Source of the DNA: Neorhizobium huautlense
GTDB taxonomy: Bacteria; Pseudomonadota; Alphaproteobacteria; Rhizobiales; Rhizobiaceae
Length of the DNA stretch: 64,000 nt
Direction: 5' to 3'
Assembly: GCF_030811685.1 (NCBI RefSeq)
Contig: NZ_JAUSRF010000016.1
Coordinates: forward strand, 1-64,000
Shown: one piece after another, positions 21,601-29,050 of the stretch
How positions within the stretch are numbered: position 1 is the first letter of the stretch
Layout of the letters: each line of letters begins with the position of its first letter
Notes under the pieces: model-generated
Told to the model about the DNA's origin: nothing
Databases searched by the model: none
The model's input: the letters and a program-made list of their open reading frames with translations, nothing else
Program-made: the position numbers and the translations under genes

Positions 21601-22086
21601 TTCGAGAACCTGTTCGACCGAATTGAACTGCCAGATCTGCGAACCGTAGATCAGCTGGCCGAGGCCGAGACCACCGATCGCCCAGAGCGTGGACAAAATG
21701 GTCGAGTTGCGCAGCGCCGCACGCATGGCGCCGCCATCCAGCGTGCGCAGAAGAGCAGCGGTCGGTCGGCGGCTGGCATCATTGGCCGGCGCGAAGGTTG
21801 GCGATTTTGCCTCACTAGTCGTCGGGCGCGCCTGTTCGGCAGCTGCCTTGCGAACTTCCGCCTGACGGGCGACGGCCTGCTTTTCGCGCGGCGATGCTTC
21901 ACGCTCGCCGGGATTGGGCTGGGACGCCTTGGGCTGTTGCGGCTTTTCGGACACAGACTTCTCCCGCGCTTGGGAAGCGGAGCCAGAGCGAGGCTTCAAA
22001 TCCTCGTCGAAATCGTTGTTCAGCGCGTCTTCCAACGCCTGAAACGCCGTTTCGTCGATCGCATCGCTGTTGTTTTTCTTCACCAT
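15670..22086 (-). CDS. gpr: Growth pole ring protein homologue (GPR / RgsE), giant coiled-coil membrane protein
   Basis: The 2138-residue protein matches the design of Agrobacterium GPR and Sinorhizobium RgsE, which form a ring at the growing pole and are needed for polar cell-wall growth. In order: a charged, disordered N-terminus (1-~120); two membrane segments (~129-147 and ~165-187); about 1650 residues of apolipoprotein-like amphipathic repeats rich in Ala, Glu, Ser and Leu; a Pro/Ala linker (~1855-1970); and a compact C-terminal domain containing ELWRRYQRGERDVFTRRLY. ATG 22086 (MVKKNN) has GAGG upstream; an earlier in-frame ATG would add eight residues. The identification rests on size, architecture and lineage, not on alignment. 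Confidence 0.82.
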   Translation of the reverse strand: MVKKNNSDAIDETAFQALEDALNNDFDEDLKPRSGSASQAREKSVSEKPQQPKASQPNPGEREASPREKQAVARQAEVRKAAAEQARPTTSEAKSPTFAPANDASRRPTAALLRTLDGGAMRAALRNSTILSTLWAIGGLGLGQLIYGSQIWQFNSVEQVLETPGVVAIGVGIFVPIMLFYAFSIMMARAHELRVAARSMAEVALRLSEPETIATDRIMTVGQAVRREVMAMNEGIERTIARATELETLVHSEVNALERSYADNELRVRGLVQELGSERDAIVNHADRIRSSIVGAHDQLKEDLSLATEEISVRLATSGEAFASMIETRAATLMERSNAAGEALGSLLTAKTDSMIETLQSSGKQLAGEFDVRLEDLSKTLAERGEDLLGQFETRASTLDANTEKLNAALSDRTRQLNETLVARTREITEGLTSGERAITGTLDGVLNSLNTTLEERGSSFRQSLQTAADDAVMDLDLRTGLFEERLQGTIGQLSTTFDEGLNEFTAAFDQRSGSLDTKLNDSLLAIKQSVESNSEAMEGILSSSIERIGSAFTDQSLALATTLGTSQEMLESTLESGTSQIGEALDARSRAFTEAFDARSTQLQEAIDDKSLALSVGLATSAAALTEGLDARTAEFQQAIDDKSLALTIGLATSAAALTEGLDASTNEFHQAIDERSRTLAETLDTSGRNLTENLEKSGRALNESLEASASAFSTDFDAKSRELSGALEGRAQEFTETLNARAAEITDSFGGAHERIDAVMAERSGALFNALTDSQTRFDDTLAGHSAAIVNAVSGSHERLAEVLDERTARLENAVAGTPERLAGVLDDRIAGMETVLSAGHQRIEQDLGRRMTDMGDMVSKSSERIGEILDDKSMEMATSLALGEDRLTGAIEEKTSTLLDTINSADERVAAAYAARTENLQGVYAESQQRLEATLDNRGAEITRALEQGAEQIDRSVGGGAGRIEMALGQNAERFEDTITDGLLRMETMMSTGHERVAESMEAGNDRLSETLDGSYERMRATLDDRREMISATLTEAEGQFSEMLADQATSIGTSIATSASMLEMTLELQQEGLRGLVDGVGNDLEGRLTSSAGEIAAKLSTAAAEINQSADQFSSRIEKTVGSVSTALNETSERVDGTLTGLEGRMRDQLGSVSELVDGVGRNLGETLAERTADLERAAGAAAARIETSLEGGSARLEAAGEQAASRIDGTFDAGTGRLEERLGTMDRALNVGLDAVSRTIEGKAATLASAMRDAVTTAAEGMDSEAMRSTEALARAGAQFSEQLEARNAEFTKSIEDRSNEIVGRISETQGRLSGQAAAVAQAFSDAGNSIVNKVAEADALVKGQVAAISDALGEAEKSLGDRGDSVRNALSQTAGEINAAIDQVDKALEARGEAIRTSLDNRSRDLNSMLSSRSAEFSRLIDEKARPALEQAAESGRQAAEQLATAAEQSAGRLSAAAEETSQRLRNENNALVDALAARTNDTLSAISQRGEEVSGKMLGVEQGLAASVQSLISRLEDSNTGIASLVQRTAAELGGTIERAAEQLGDADARLGATADRFSQSAAQSADVVSSASRLLENNVERLSTVSSATLSQVGNIVGRFDDHSRVLGQASELLGAAQSNLVGTLDERQTALRDLSVGLVKRSEEIELTMRNLTNLVEGAFDRAEDRSSQVSSRLRDGLQASFADIGRTLGETQQRAEATAESMRSAFYNAGEEAARAIEGTMSDAERRSRELTDRMRGGIAGSLADVERMLTDATGKSDTAADQLRETLRQSVDDAIGRFAGATDEIRRSAGDIRKELDATRSELKRGAFDLPEEAKESAAAMRRAVSEQIKALQDISTLVGRSAQQLEVAEPVRPAPAPAPVAAPAPAPVAPPPSYAQAPVAPAPIAQQPAPAYQPAPAPQQPSLAQRVAQQPAASQPQPQRDILSGLGGALGGALAGSAPGGLLRGSLPADQAAPAQQPRAAEPAQRRDDNGGWISDLLRGASRDEQVEAAPRQQVRSTPEASTRHGDNRNPRHMVESLNSLSVDIARAIDHNASVELWRRYQRGERDVFTRRLYTLKGQQTFDDIKRKYDHEPEFRTAVDRYIADFEKLLADVARTDRDKTVTQSYLTSDTGKVYTMLAHAAGRFS

Positions 22087-22571
22087 GCGGTTACGCCTCG
22101 TTACTAACACCGGTCATACCATCCGACCCGGTGCCGCATGCAAATGGGTACGGGTGACATGCCTGTCGGTTGAAGCCGCCACCGACGGATGTCGGCGATC
22201 GGATCGTCCTCTTTTTATTCCAGTCCGGAACGCTTTCATTTCAAAGGGATGATAAGGAATGCTTACCGACCCGCCTTCCGGTGCGCGAAAATTTGGCCGA
22301 AACCGAGGCATACGCGCCTGCCAAGCGTATTGTAGTGGCACATTACCCCCTCCGTTACAATTCGGGGTGACCCCTGAGGCCCTTGTGCGGCAGGCTGTTA
22401 ACAGAAAATATACCATATCGGGACGTGAAAGCCCTTCAAAATGCGAGGGTTGGTCAAAATTAACCATGACTGCAGAAAAGCCGTGGGGAATGCGCCGGAT
22501 TTTAGGTTGATACGCATTTTTGCCCGACATGATCGGGAATTGTCTCATATCGATCAACAGGACAATTGCTC
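22087..22571. other. Divergent intergenic region between gpr and the Hpt gene
   Basis: About 485 bp with no credible gene. It should hold both promoters. The stretch 22395-22470 is AT-rich compared with its surroundings and contains TTAACCAT (22460-22467), resembling a CtrA half-site; the second half (TTAA seven bases earlier) is absent. No hairpin terminator or riboswitch-like fold stood out. Confidence 0.5.
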
Positions 22572-22952
22572 ATGCCAGTCGCCGTTTCCGCCTTCGAACT
22601 TGCCGATCATGCGCCAGATCTCGGCGCCGCAGCCGTAGCACCTTCGGCGTCGCGCTGTATCGATCTCGTTCATCTGGCCCGTCAGACAATGGGTGACAAG
22701 GATCTGGAAATCGAGATTCTGTCCCTGTTCGCCCGGCAGGCGAGGGCGGCGCTTTTGGACATGACGGCGGGCAACGTACCGCCTGCGACCGTGGCCCACC
22801 GAATCAAGGGGGCGGCAAGCGCCGTGGGTGCCTTCAAGGTGGCAGGCGTTGCCGGTGAGATCGAGGCAGGCCAGGCAGACGCCGCCACATTGGCGCGTTT
22901 CGGCGCGGCGGTGATCGAGGCGGAAAACTTCATCAACAAGCTGTGCCGCTGA
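22572..22952 (+). CDS. Stand-alone Hpt (histidine phosphotransfer) domain protein
   Basis: The 126-residue protein contains VAHRIKGAASAVGAF, the Hpt signature around the phospho-accepting histidine (His76). An Hpt protein passes phosphate between a hybrid kinase and a response regulator. No kinase or regulator gene adjoins it, so its partners are unknown. It is not the usual ChpT, which has a different dimeric fold. ATG 22572 follows AGGA; TTG 22566 is possible. It is divergent from gpr and upstream of the ferredoxin gene on the same strand. Confidence 0.82.
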   Translation: MPVAVSAFELADHAPDLGAAAVAPSASRCIDLVHLARQTMGDKDLEIEILSLFARQARAALLDMTAGNVPPATVAHRIKGAASAVGAFKVAGVAGEIEAGQADAATLARFGAAVIEAENFINKLCR

Positions 22953-23090
22953 ATTGACCCTAAACAAGCCGGAGCGCCCGAGAATGCGGCGCTCTGGACG
23001 TTTTTGGAGCGCGGCGGTTGTTGACTGGCTGGGCGTTTTGTCAGAAGAGATGCGCTTTGCATCAGCCCTTCAAGTCCGGATACTGAGATC

Positions 23091-23411
23091 ATGACCAAGC
23101 TCACCATCGTTGCCTTCGACGGTACCCGATTCGAACTCGACGCCGCTGAAGGCTCGACGGTGATGGAAAATGCGGTGCGCAATTCCGTGCCTGGCATCGA
23201 TGCCGAATGCGGCGGTGCCTGCGCCTGTGCCACCTGTCATGTCTATGTCGACGATGCCTGGACGGAAACCGTCGGCGGGCCTCAGCCGATGGAAGAGGAC
23301 ATGCTGGATTTCGCCTTCGATCTGCGTCCGACCTCGCGGCTCTCCTGTCAGATCAAGATGACGCCGGCCCTCGACGGGCTGGTCGTCAGCGTGCCCGAAC
23401 GTCAGGGCTGA
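23091..23411 (+). CDS. fdxB: 2Fe-2S ferredoxin, adrenodoxin type
   Basis: A 106-residue electron carrier. The cluster ligands are Cys40, Cys46, Cys49 (C-x5-C-x2-C in [11 protein letters not shown]) and Cys86 in RLSCQI. The short loop and acidic [10 protein letters not shown] segment are typical of the adrenodoxin/FdVI group, which serves P450s and iron-sulfur cluster assembly. No partner reductase is adjacent. The symbol is approximate. Confidence 0.9.
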   Translation: MTKLTIVAFDGTRFELDAAEGSTVMENAVRNSVPGIDAECGGACACATCHVYVDDAWTETVGGPQPMEEDMLDFAFDLRPTSRLSCQIKMTPALDGLVVSVPERQG

Positions 23412-23429
23412 CGCGTATTCTCCGGAAGA

Positions 23430-23464
23430 AAAAAATGCCTCGCTGCGCCGAAGCGGAGCGAGGC
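23430..23464 (-). terminator. Terminator facing the minus strand
   Basis: GCCTCGCT (23437-23444) pairs with AGCGAGGC (23457-23464). Read on the minus strand the stem is followed by ATTTTTTTCTT, a textbook rho-independent terminator. Read on the plus strand there is no T-run. The only known minus-strand gene upstream is tetR, ending 360 bp away, so it may serve a separate transcript. Confidence 0.7.
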
Positions 23465-23675
23465 TGGAGGTAGGTACGTCACTGCAGGCGAGGGAGGGAA
23501 CACCAGCAGCAATGGGACGCACCGGGAGAACACCGTACAGAGCCTAAACAGGCCGGAAAGAATGGCGCACGATCCGAAACCGACTGTCGGTTATCAGGAT
23601 CGGCGCACCTGCTGAACTTTCGCACCGCCTTGCTCTGGTGCAGCAGGATTTGAAACCCGATCAACTGAAAGTGAT
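23437..23675 (-). ncRNA. Candidate small RNA upstream of a minus-strand terminator
   Basis: The stretch has no convincing coding frame and lies between a good minus-strand terminator (23437-23464) and an AT-rich, -10-like TATATTAT near 23674-23682 (minus strand). The minus-strand RNA would carry CU-rich stretches (TTCTCCCGG and TTCCCTCCC) that could pair with Shine-Dalgarno sequences, as in several rhizobial regulatory RNAs. No good -35 element is seen, so the 5' end is a guess. It could instead be a long 3' untranslated tail of the tetR transcript. Confidence 0.25.
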
Positions 23676-23824
23676 AATATAAGAGATTGGTGAAATGCGC
23701 CAGTCGAAGAAATCACCTCTGATTGACTGTAGGCGCCGCAAGGCTCGCGTAAGTTTCAAATTGCAGCCGGGTTTGCCATATGATGGCACACGCAGAGTCC
23801 CGCAATGGCGCAATATCGGCCGGT

Positions 23825-24466
23825 TCAGACCGCCGCCAGGTTGCAGGGTGCCGACGGATTACGGAAGCTGGCAAACAGTTTTCGCACGCAGCCACAGCCT
23901 TCCGTGTCGAGGTCGAAATCGCGGCCGCCAAGCAACCAGTCCCAGCAGATTCCCTTGATCATCCACTTGACCGCATGACACGCCGAAGCCGGCGTCCAGC
24001 CGGAGGCAAGCCTGCCATTTTCCTGGGCACGCCGCAGGATGGCTTCGAGTTGACTGTTATGGAGGTCTTCCAACTCTTTCATCGCCTGCTGGACAGGCAC
24101 GAATTCATCCGTGAAATTGGTGCGCAACAGAATGGTCAGCATGCGCTGACGCTGCTGGTCGGTGGCCATGACCTGCATCCATTCGCAGGCCGAATCCTCG
24201 ATCATCGTCAGCGCGTCCATGCCACAGCAGGACGGGTCGCGCAGTTCAAGCATGTTGAGAAGCGGCAGGCGGAACGTATTGTAAAGTTCCAAGAAAATAT
24301 CGGTCTTGCTGGAGAAGTGCCAGTAGACCGCACCGCGGGTCACGCCGGCGGCTGCGGCAATCTCATCGAGCGTGGTCGATCCGACGCCCTTCTCGAAAAA
24401 CATCTTTTCAGCTGATTCAAGAATGGCCGCGCGGGTTTCCGCTGCCTCCGCCTTGGTCCGTCTCAT
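23825..24466 (-). CDS. acrR: TetR/AcrR-family repressor of the adjacent efflux pump
   Basis: The 213-residue protein has an N-terminal helix-turn-helix (TTLDEIAAAAGVTRGAVYWHFSSKTDIF) characteristic of AcrR/TtgR-type regulators and a divergent ligand-binding C-terminal domain. ATG 24466 is fixed by AGGAGG just upstream. It is the last gene in the order acrA-acrB-tetR, all minus strand, so it probably represses its own operon through the palindrome at 29015-29050. An ifeABR-like isoflavonoid pump of Agrobacterium is a reasonable comparison but is not proven here. Confidence 0.85.
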   Translation of the reverse strand: MRRTKAEAAETRAAILESAEKMFFEKGVGSTTLDEIAAAAGVTRGAVYWHFSSKTDIFLELYNTFRLPLLNMLELRDPSCCGMDALTMIEDSACEWMQVMATDQQRQRMLTILLRTNFTDEFVPVQQAMKELEDLHNSQLEAILRRAQENGRLASGWTPASACHAVKWMIKGICWDWLLGGRDFDLDTEGCGCVRKLFASFRNPSAPCNLAAV

Positions 24467-24489
24467 GTCTCCTCCTTCCGCCGGCTTTC

Positions 24490-24563
24490 GGGGCGCCCTT
24501 GGCAGGCGCCCCGCTGAACGAGCCGGCATTCGTCACCATGGAGGTCTCGCGACCTCCGGTGAC
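24490..24563. other. Two strong hairpins between acrB and tetR
   Basis: GTCACC..GGAGGTC (24532-24546) pairs with GACCTCC-GGTGAC (24551-24563) around a TCGC tetraloop, with only an AT bulge. GGGGCGCC (24490-24497) pairs with GGCGCCCC (24505-24512). Neither has a T-run. They may slow or process the transcript and so lower tetR expression relative to the pump genes. Confidence 0.55.
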
Positions 24564-24566
24564 GCC

Positions 24567-27500
24567 TCAGTGCGCCGGTGTGGCGTCCTCATTCTTCTTG
24601 CTGGCTTCCAGCTTCTCCTTGCGGGCATCCTTGGAGAACAGCCGCATGATGAAGACGAAGAAGGCAGGAACGAAGAAGATCGCCAGCACGGTGGCCGAGA
24701 TCATGCCGCCGAGAACGCCGGTACCGATGGCGTTCTGGCTGGCGGCGCTGGCGCCCGTCGCGATTGCCATCGGCACGACGCCGAGCGTGAAGGCGAGCGA
24801 CGTCATCAGGATCGGGCGGAAGCGCAGATGCGCTGCCTCGACAGTCGCGTCGAAGACGCTCTTGCCTTCGGCACGCAGGTCCTTGGCGAACTCGATGATC
24901 AGGATGGCGTTCTTTGCCGACAGGCCGATGATGGTGATCAGGCCGACGAGGAAGTAGACGTCGTTCGGCATGCCGCGCAACGTGACGGCGGCAACCGAAC
25001 CGATCACACCAAGCGGCACGACGAGCATGACCGACAGCGGGATCGACCAGCTTTCGTAAAGTGCCGACAGGAGCAGGAAGACGAACAGGATGGACAGCGC
25101 GATCAGCGCCGGAGCCTGTGAGCCCGACTGGATTTCCTGCAGCGACTGGCCGGTCCATTCGTAACCGAAACCGGTCGGCAGCTGGTTGGCAAGACGCTCC
25201 ATCTCGGCAATCGCGTCACCCGAAGAGTAGCCCGGACCGGCCTGACCGGCGATACGGATCGACGGATAACCGTTATAACCGATCACCTGCGAGGGACCGC
25301 GTACCCACTCGGCGCTCGCGAAGGAGGACATCGGCACCATGCCGCCGCTGGCGTTACGAACGTTCAGCTTCAGCAGGTCTTCGGTCTTCATGCGCTGATT
25401 GCCTTCCGCCTGAACGGTGACGCGCTGCATGCGGCCGCTATTGGGGAAGTCGTTGACGTAGGAAGAGCCCAGGTTGGCGGTGATGGTCGAGTTGATGTCG
25501 GAGAAGGTGACACCAAACGTGTTGGCCTTTTCACGGTCGATCAGCAGGTTGACCTGGGCGGCATCCGGCATGCCTTCGATACGCAGGCCGGCCAGCATGG
25601 GGCTCTTGGCCGCCTCCGCCATCAGCTGGTCACGCGCTGCCCCGAGCGCCGCCTGACCCTGACCGGAACGGTCCTGCAGACGGAAGGTGAAGCCCGACGA
25701 GTTGCCGAGACCCTGGATGGGCGGCGGCGACAGCGAGAAGGCAATGGCATCACGCAGGCCAAAAATCTGGCCGTTGATACGTCCGGCAATCGCATCGGCG
25801 GAATCTTCCGGTCCACGCTCATCCCAGTTTTTCAGGGTGATGAAGGCGAGGCCGGCATTCTGGCCGGAACCCGAGAAGGAGAAGCCGTTGATGGCGATGA
25901 TGCGGTCGACGGCCTTTTCCTTCAGCGCGATCTGCTCGATCTGCGAGATGACTTCGGTCGTGCGGTCGGTGCTGGCTTCCGCCGGCGCCTGAACGTCGAC
26001 GATCAGAAAGCCCTGGTCTTCGTTGGGCAGGAACGAGCTCGGAAGCTGCATGTAAGCCCAGCCGAGGCCGACGAGCAGCGCCAGATAGATGATCATGAAA
26101 CGGCCGGAGCGCTTGATGATCTTGGCAACGCCGCCGGAATATCCATGCGAGGCCTTATCGAAGCCACGGTTGAACATGCCGAAGAAACCCTTCTTCTCAT
26201 GATGATCATGAGCGACGGGTTTCAGGAACGAGGCGCAGAGCGCCGGCGTCAGCGACAGGGCGAGGAAACCGGAGAACAGGATCGACACGACCATGGTCAG
26301 CGAGAACTGCTGATAGATGATGCCGACGGCGCCGGGGAAGAAGGCCATCGGAATGAACACGGCCGACAGGACCATGGTGATGCCGATGATGGCGCCGGAA
26401 ATCTGGCCCATGGCCTTGCGTGTCGCTTCCTTCGGCGACAGCTTTTCTTCGGCCATGATGCGTTCGACGTTTTCGACGACGACGATCGCGTCGTCGACGA
26501 GAATGCCGATGGCGAGAACCATGGCGAACATGGTCAGAACGTTGATCGAGAACCCGGCCACGAACATGACGGCACAGGTGCCGAGCAAGGCCACCGGCAC
26601 GACGAGTGCCGGAATGATGGTGTAACGAAAATTCTGGAGGAAGATGAACATCACAACGAAGACAAGGATCATCGCCTCGATCAGCGTGTGGATGACCTTC
26701 TCGATGGAGACCTGCACGAAGGGGCTGGTGTCATACGGCACTTCGTATTCGACGCCGGCCGGAAAATATTCCTTCAGCTCCTCCATGACCTGCTTGACGC
26801 CTTCGGACGCCGCAAGCGCATTGCCGGTGGGCGACAGCTGCAGGCCGATGGCAGCACTCGGCTGGCCGTTCAGGCGGGACGAGAAGTTGTAGCTTTCGGC
26901 ACCCACTTCGACACGGGCAACGTCACGCAGGCGCACGGACGAACCGTCCGGGTTTGCACGCAGCACGATCGAACCGAACTGTTCCGGGTTAGTGAGCTGG
27001 CCCTGCACGTTGATGGTGGCGGAAATCTGCTGGCCGATCGGGTTCGGCGTTGCGCCGATACGACCGGCGGCGACCTGCGCGTTCTGTGCCTGGATGGCGC
27101 TGATGACGTCGGAAGAGGTCAGGCTGAGGCCGACCATCTTGTCCGGATCCATCCAGATACGCATGGAGCGCTGGCTGGCGAACAGCTGGGCGGAACCGAT
27201 GCCCGGTACGCGGCGCAGTTCGCCGATGACGTTACGCTGCAGGTAGTCGCCAAGACCGATCGCATCGGTTTGGCCGTCCGTCGAGGTGAGCGACACGACC
27301 ATGAGGAACGACGTGCCGGCCTGTTCGACGCGCAGACCCTGTGAGGTGACGGCACTCGGCAGGCGCGGTTCGGCGCGGGCGATACGGTTCTGCACCTCGA
27401 CCTGGGCTTCACCGATATTGGTGCCCGGTGCGAAGGTGACGTTGATCGACACGCGGCCGGAGGATTCCGATTGCGATTCGAAGTAGATGAGGCCCGGAAC

Positions 27501-27713
27501 GCCGTTCAGTTCCTCTTCGATCGGGCGTGTCACGCCCTGATAGATGTCTTCAGGCGAGGCGCCGGGATAGGTGGTGGAAACGGTGATCTGCGGCGGTGCG
27601 ACATTCGGATACTGCGCGATAGGCAGCATCGGAATGGCGATCACGCCCGCCAGCATGATGAAGATTGCAACGACCCACGCAAAGATGGGCCGTTCGATGA
27701 AGAAACGTGCCAT
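24567..27713 (-). CDS. acrB: RND multidrug efflux transporter (AcrB/MexB type)
   Basis: A 1048-residue inner-membrane proton-drug antiporter of the HAE1 family. The start MARFFIERPIFAWV is typical. The proton-relay Asp pair is in GILVDDAIVVVENVER within TM4. Two large periplasmic loops and twelve membrane segments are expected from length and hydrophobic pattern. It lies 12 bp after acrA and is co-transcribed with it. No outer-membrane TolC partner lies in the operon, so a shared one elsewhere is likely. Confidence 0.95.
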   Translation of the reverse strand: MARFFIERPIFAWVVAIFIMLAGVIAIPMLPIAQYPNVAPPQITVSTTYPGASPEDIYQGVTRPIEEELNGVPGLIYFESQSESSGRVSINVTFAPGTNIGEAQVEVQNRIARAEPRLPSAVTSQGLRVEQAGTSFLMVVSLTSTDGQTDAIGLGDYLQRNVIGELRRVPGIGSAQLFASQRSMRIWMDPDKMVGLSLTSSDVISAIQAQNAQVAAGRIGATPNPIGQQISATINVQGQLTNPEQFGSIVLRANPDGSSVRLRDVARVEVGAESYNFSSRLNGQPSAAIGLQLSPTGNALAASEGVKQVMEELKEYFPAGVEYEVPYDTSPFVQVSIEKVIHTLIEAMILVFVVMFIFLQNFRYTIIPALVVPVALLGTCAVMFVAGFSINVLTMFAMVLAIGILVDDAIVVVENVERIMAEEKLSPKEATRKAMGQISGAIIGITMVLSAVFIPMAFFPGAVGIIYQQFSLTMVVSILFSGFLALSLTPALCASFLKPVAHDHHEKKGFFGMFNRGFDKASHGYSGGVAKIIKRSGRFMIIYLALLVGLGWAYMQLPSSFLPNEDQGFLIVDVQAPAEASTDRTTEVISQIEQIALKEKAVDRIIAINGFSFSGSGQNAGLAFITLKNWDERGPEDSADAIAGRINGQIFGLRDAIAFSLSPPPIQGLGNSSGFTFRLQDRSGQGQAALGAARDQLMAEAAKSPMLAGLRIEGMPDAAQVNLLIDREKANTFGVTFSDINSTITANLGSSYVNDFPNSGRMQRVTVQAEGNQRMKTEDLLKLNVRNASGGMVPMSSFASAEWVRGPSQVIGYNGYPSIRIAGQAGPGYSSGDAIAEMERLANQLPTGFGYEWTGQSLQEIQSGSQAPALIALSILFVFLLLSALYESWSIPLSVMLVVPLGVIGSVAAVTLRGMPNDVYFLVGLITIIGLSAKNAILIIEFAKDLRAEGKSVFDATVEAAHLRFRPILMTSLAFTLGVVPMAIATGASAASQNAIGTGVLGGMISATVLAIFFVPAFFVFIMRLFSKDARKEKLEASKKNEDATPAH

Positions 27714-27725
27714 GGAACGGGATCC

Positions 27726-29000
27726 TTACTGCTTGGCGGGCTCTGCCGGCTTTTCGGCGTTGTCAGGCTTTTCCGCATCGCCGGGCTTGGCGGCTTCACC
27801 GGATTCGGCCTTGTTCTCGCCTTGCGCGGCTTCCTCGGTTGCCGGCTTTTCCGGCGACCATGGCTGCGGCTTGACGGTGGCGCCGGGGCCGGTCTTCTGG
27901 AAACCATCGACGATGACGCGGTCACCGGCCTTCAGGCCATTGGAAATGACCCAGCGATCGCCGAGTGCACGGCCGACGGTGACGGGACGCGGTTCGACCT
28001 TGTCTTCGGCGCCAACGACAAGAAGGCTGGCCTTGCCGCCGGCATCACGCTGGATGGCCTGTTGCGGAACCGCAAACGTGTCGCGCTCCAGACCCTGTTC
28101 GATCGATACGCGGACATACATGCCCGGCAGAAGATCGCCGTTCGGGTTGGGGAATTCACCGCGCATGGTGACCTGACCGGTGGTTTCGTCAACGGCGGCT
28201 TCCGAGAACAGAAGGCGACCTTCCTGCGGATATTTCGTGCCGTCGTCGAGCATCAGCTGTGCCTTTGCCTCGTTCGGGCCGGTCATCAGCTTGCCGTCCT
28301 GAAGGGCGCGACGCAGACGCACGAGATCGGCGGCCGGCTGGGTGAAGTCGGCATAGATCGGATCGAGCTGCTGGATCGTCGCGAGATTTTCCGAGCCGGA
28401 CGAGCTGACGAGCGCGCCTTCCGTGATCAGCGCACGGCCGATGCGGCCGGAAATCGGCGCCGTGACATTGGCATATTGCAGGCTGAGCTTTGCAGCGGCA
28501 ACGCCGGCGCGGGCGACCGCCACCTGTGCGTCTGCCTGGGCGAGCTGGGCAACCGAGTTATCGTATTCCTGACGGGATGCGACATTGTTGCGGCTCAGCT
28601 GGGTCTGGCGATCGGCCGTCTGGCGGGCCTGCAGCTGCTGGGCTTCGGCGCTGCGCAAGGTCGCTTCCGCACGATCGAGTTCGACCTGGAACGGTGCCGG
28701 ATCGATGCGATAGAGAACATCGCCTTCCTTGACCAGCGAGCCCTGTTCGAACACGCGCTCGACAATGATGCCGGAAACGCGCGGACGCACTTCGGCAAGA
28801 CGAGTCGGGGCGATGCGGCCCGGCAGTTCGCTGTTGATCGGCAGTGTTTCCGGCTGAACGGTGATGACACCGACGGCAGATGGCGGACGGGCAGGGGGCG
28901 CTCCGGCCGCCTCATCTTCCTTTTGGCAGGCGGCAAGAACAGAAAGGCTGGCAACCAACAGACCAGCGACGGGCAGTTTCATTCGCATAGAGAACCCCAT
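27726..29000 (-). CDS. acrA: RND efflux periplasmic adaptor lipoprotein (AcrA/MexA type)
   Basis: The membrane-fusion protein linking AcrB to an outer-membrane channel. A signal peptide ends in the lipobox LAAC (Cys25), followed by lipoyl-like halves, an alpha-helical hairpin (~100-165) and beta-barrel domains. Unusually, the last ~45 residues are an acidic, low-complexity Glu/Lys/Pro/Ala tail. ATG 29000 is used; ATG 28988 (MRMKLP), with GGGG just before it, is equally possible. The 13+10+13 palindrome lies only 15 bp upstream, so repressor binding should directly block transcription. Confidence 0.93.
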   Translation of the reverse strand: MGFSMRMKLPVAGLLVASLSVLAACQKEDEAAGAPPARPPSAVGVITVQPETLPINSELPGRIAPTRLAEVRPRVSGIIVERVFEQGSLVKEGDVLYRIDPAPFQVELDRAEATLRSAEAQQLQARQTADRQTQLSRNNVASRQEYDNSVAQLAQADAQVAVARAGVAAAKLSLQYANVTAPISGRIGRALITEGALVSSSGSENLATIQQLDPIYADFTQPAADLVRLRRALQDGKLMTGPNEAKAQLMLDDGTKYPQEGRLLFSEAAVDETTGQVTMRGEFPNPNGDLLPGMYVRVSIEQGLERDTFAVPQQAIQRDAGGKASLLVVGAEDKVEPRPVTVGRALGDRWVISNGLKAGDRVIVDGFQKTGPGATVKPQPWSPEKPATEEAAQGENKAESGEAAKPGDAEKPDNAEKPAEPAKQ

Positions 29001-29014
29001 GGACCCAAGGACGG

Positions 29015-29050
29015 CAATTTTACATACGTGTTAGTCTGTATGTAAAATTG
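29015..29050. promoter_or_regulatory. Palindromic operator for the TetR/AcrR repressor
   Basis: CAATTTTACATAC (29015-29027) and its exact complement GTATGTAAAATTG (29038-29050) flank a 10-nt spacer. The core TACATAC-N10-GTATGTA has the same ends and 24-bp length as the E. coli AcrR operator in front of acrAB. Its place just before acrA makes it the likely binding site of the repressor at 23825-24466. Confidence 0.8.

Noticed and set aside
22389-22470. Full CtrA box between gpr and the Hpt gene
   Set aside because: Only the TTAACCAT half is present; no TTAA seven bases upstream. Kept as a half-site remark.
23630-23665. tRNA-like 3' end on the minus strand (GGGTTTCAAATCC followed by TGCTGCACCA)
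   Set aside because: The T-arm does not pair properly (extra T in the loop), and no matching acceptor 5' strand or anticodon arm lies upstream.
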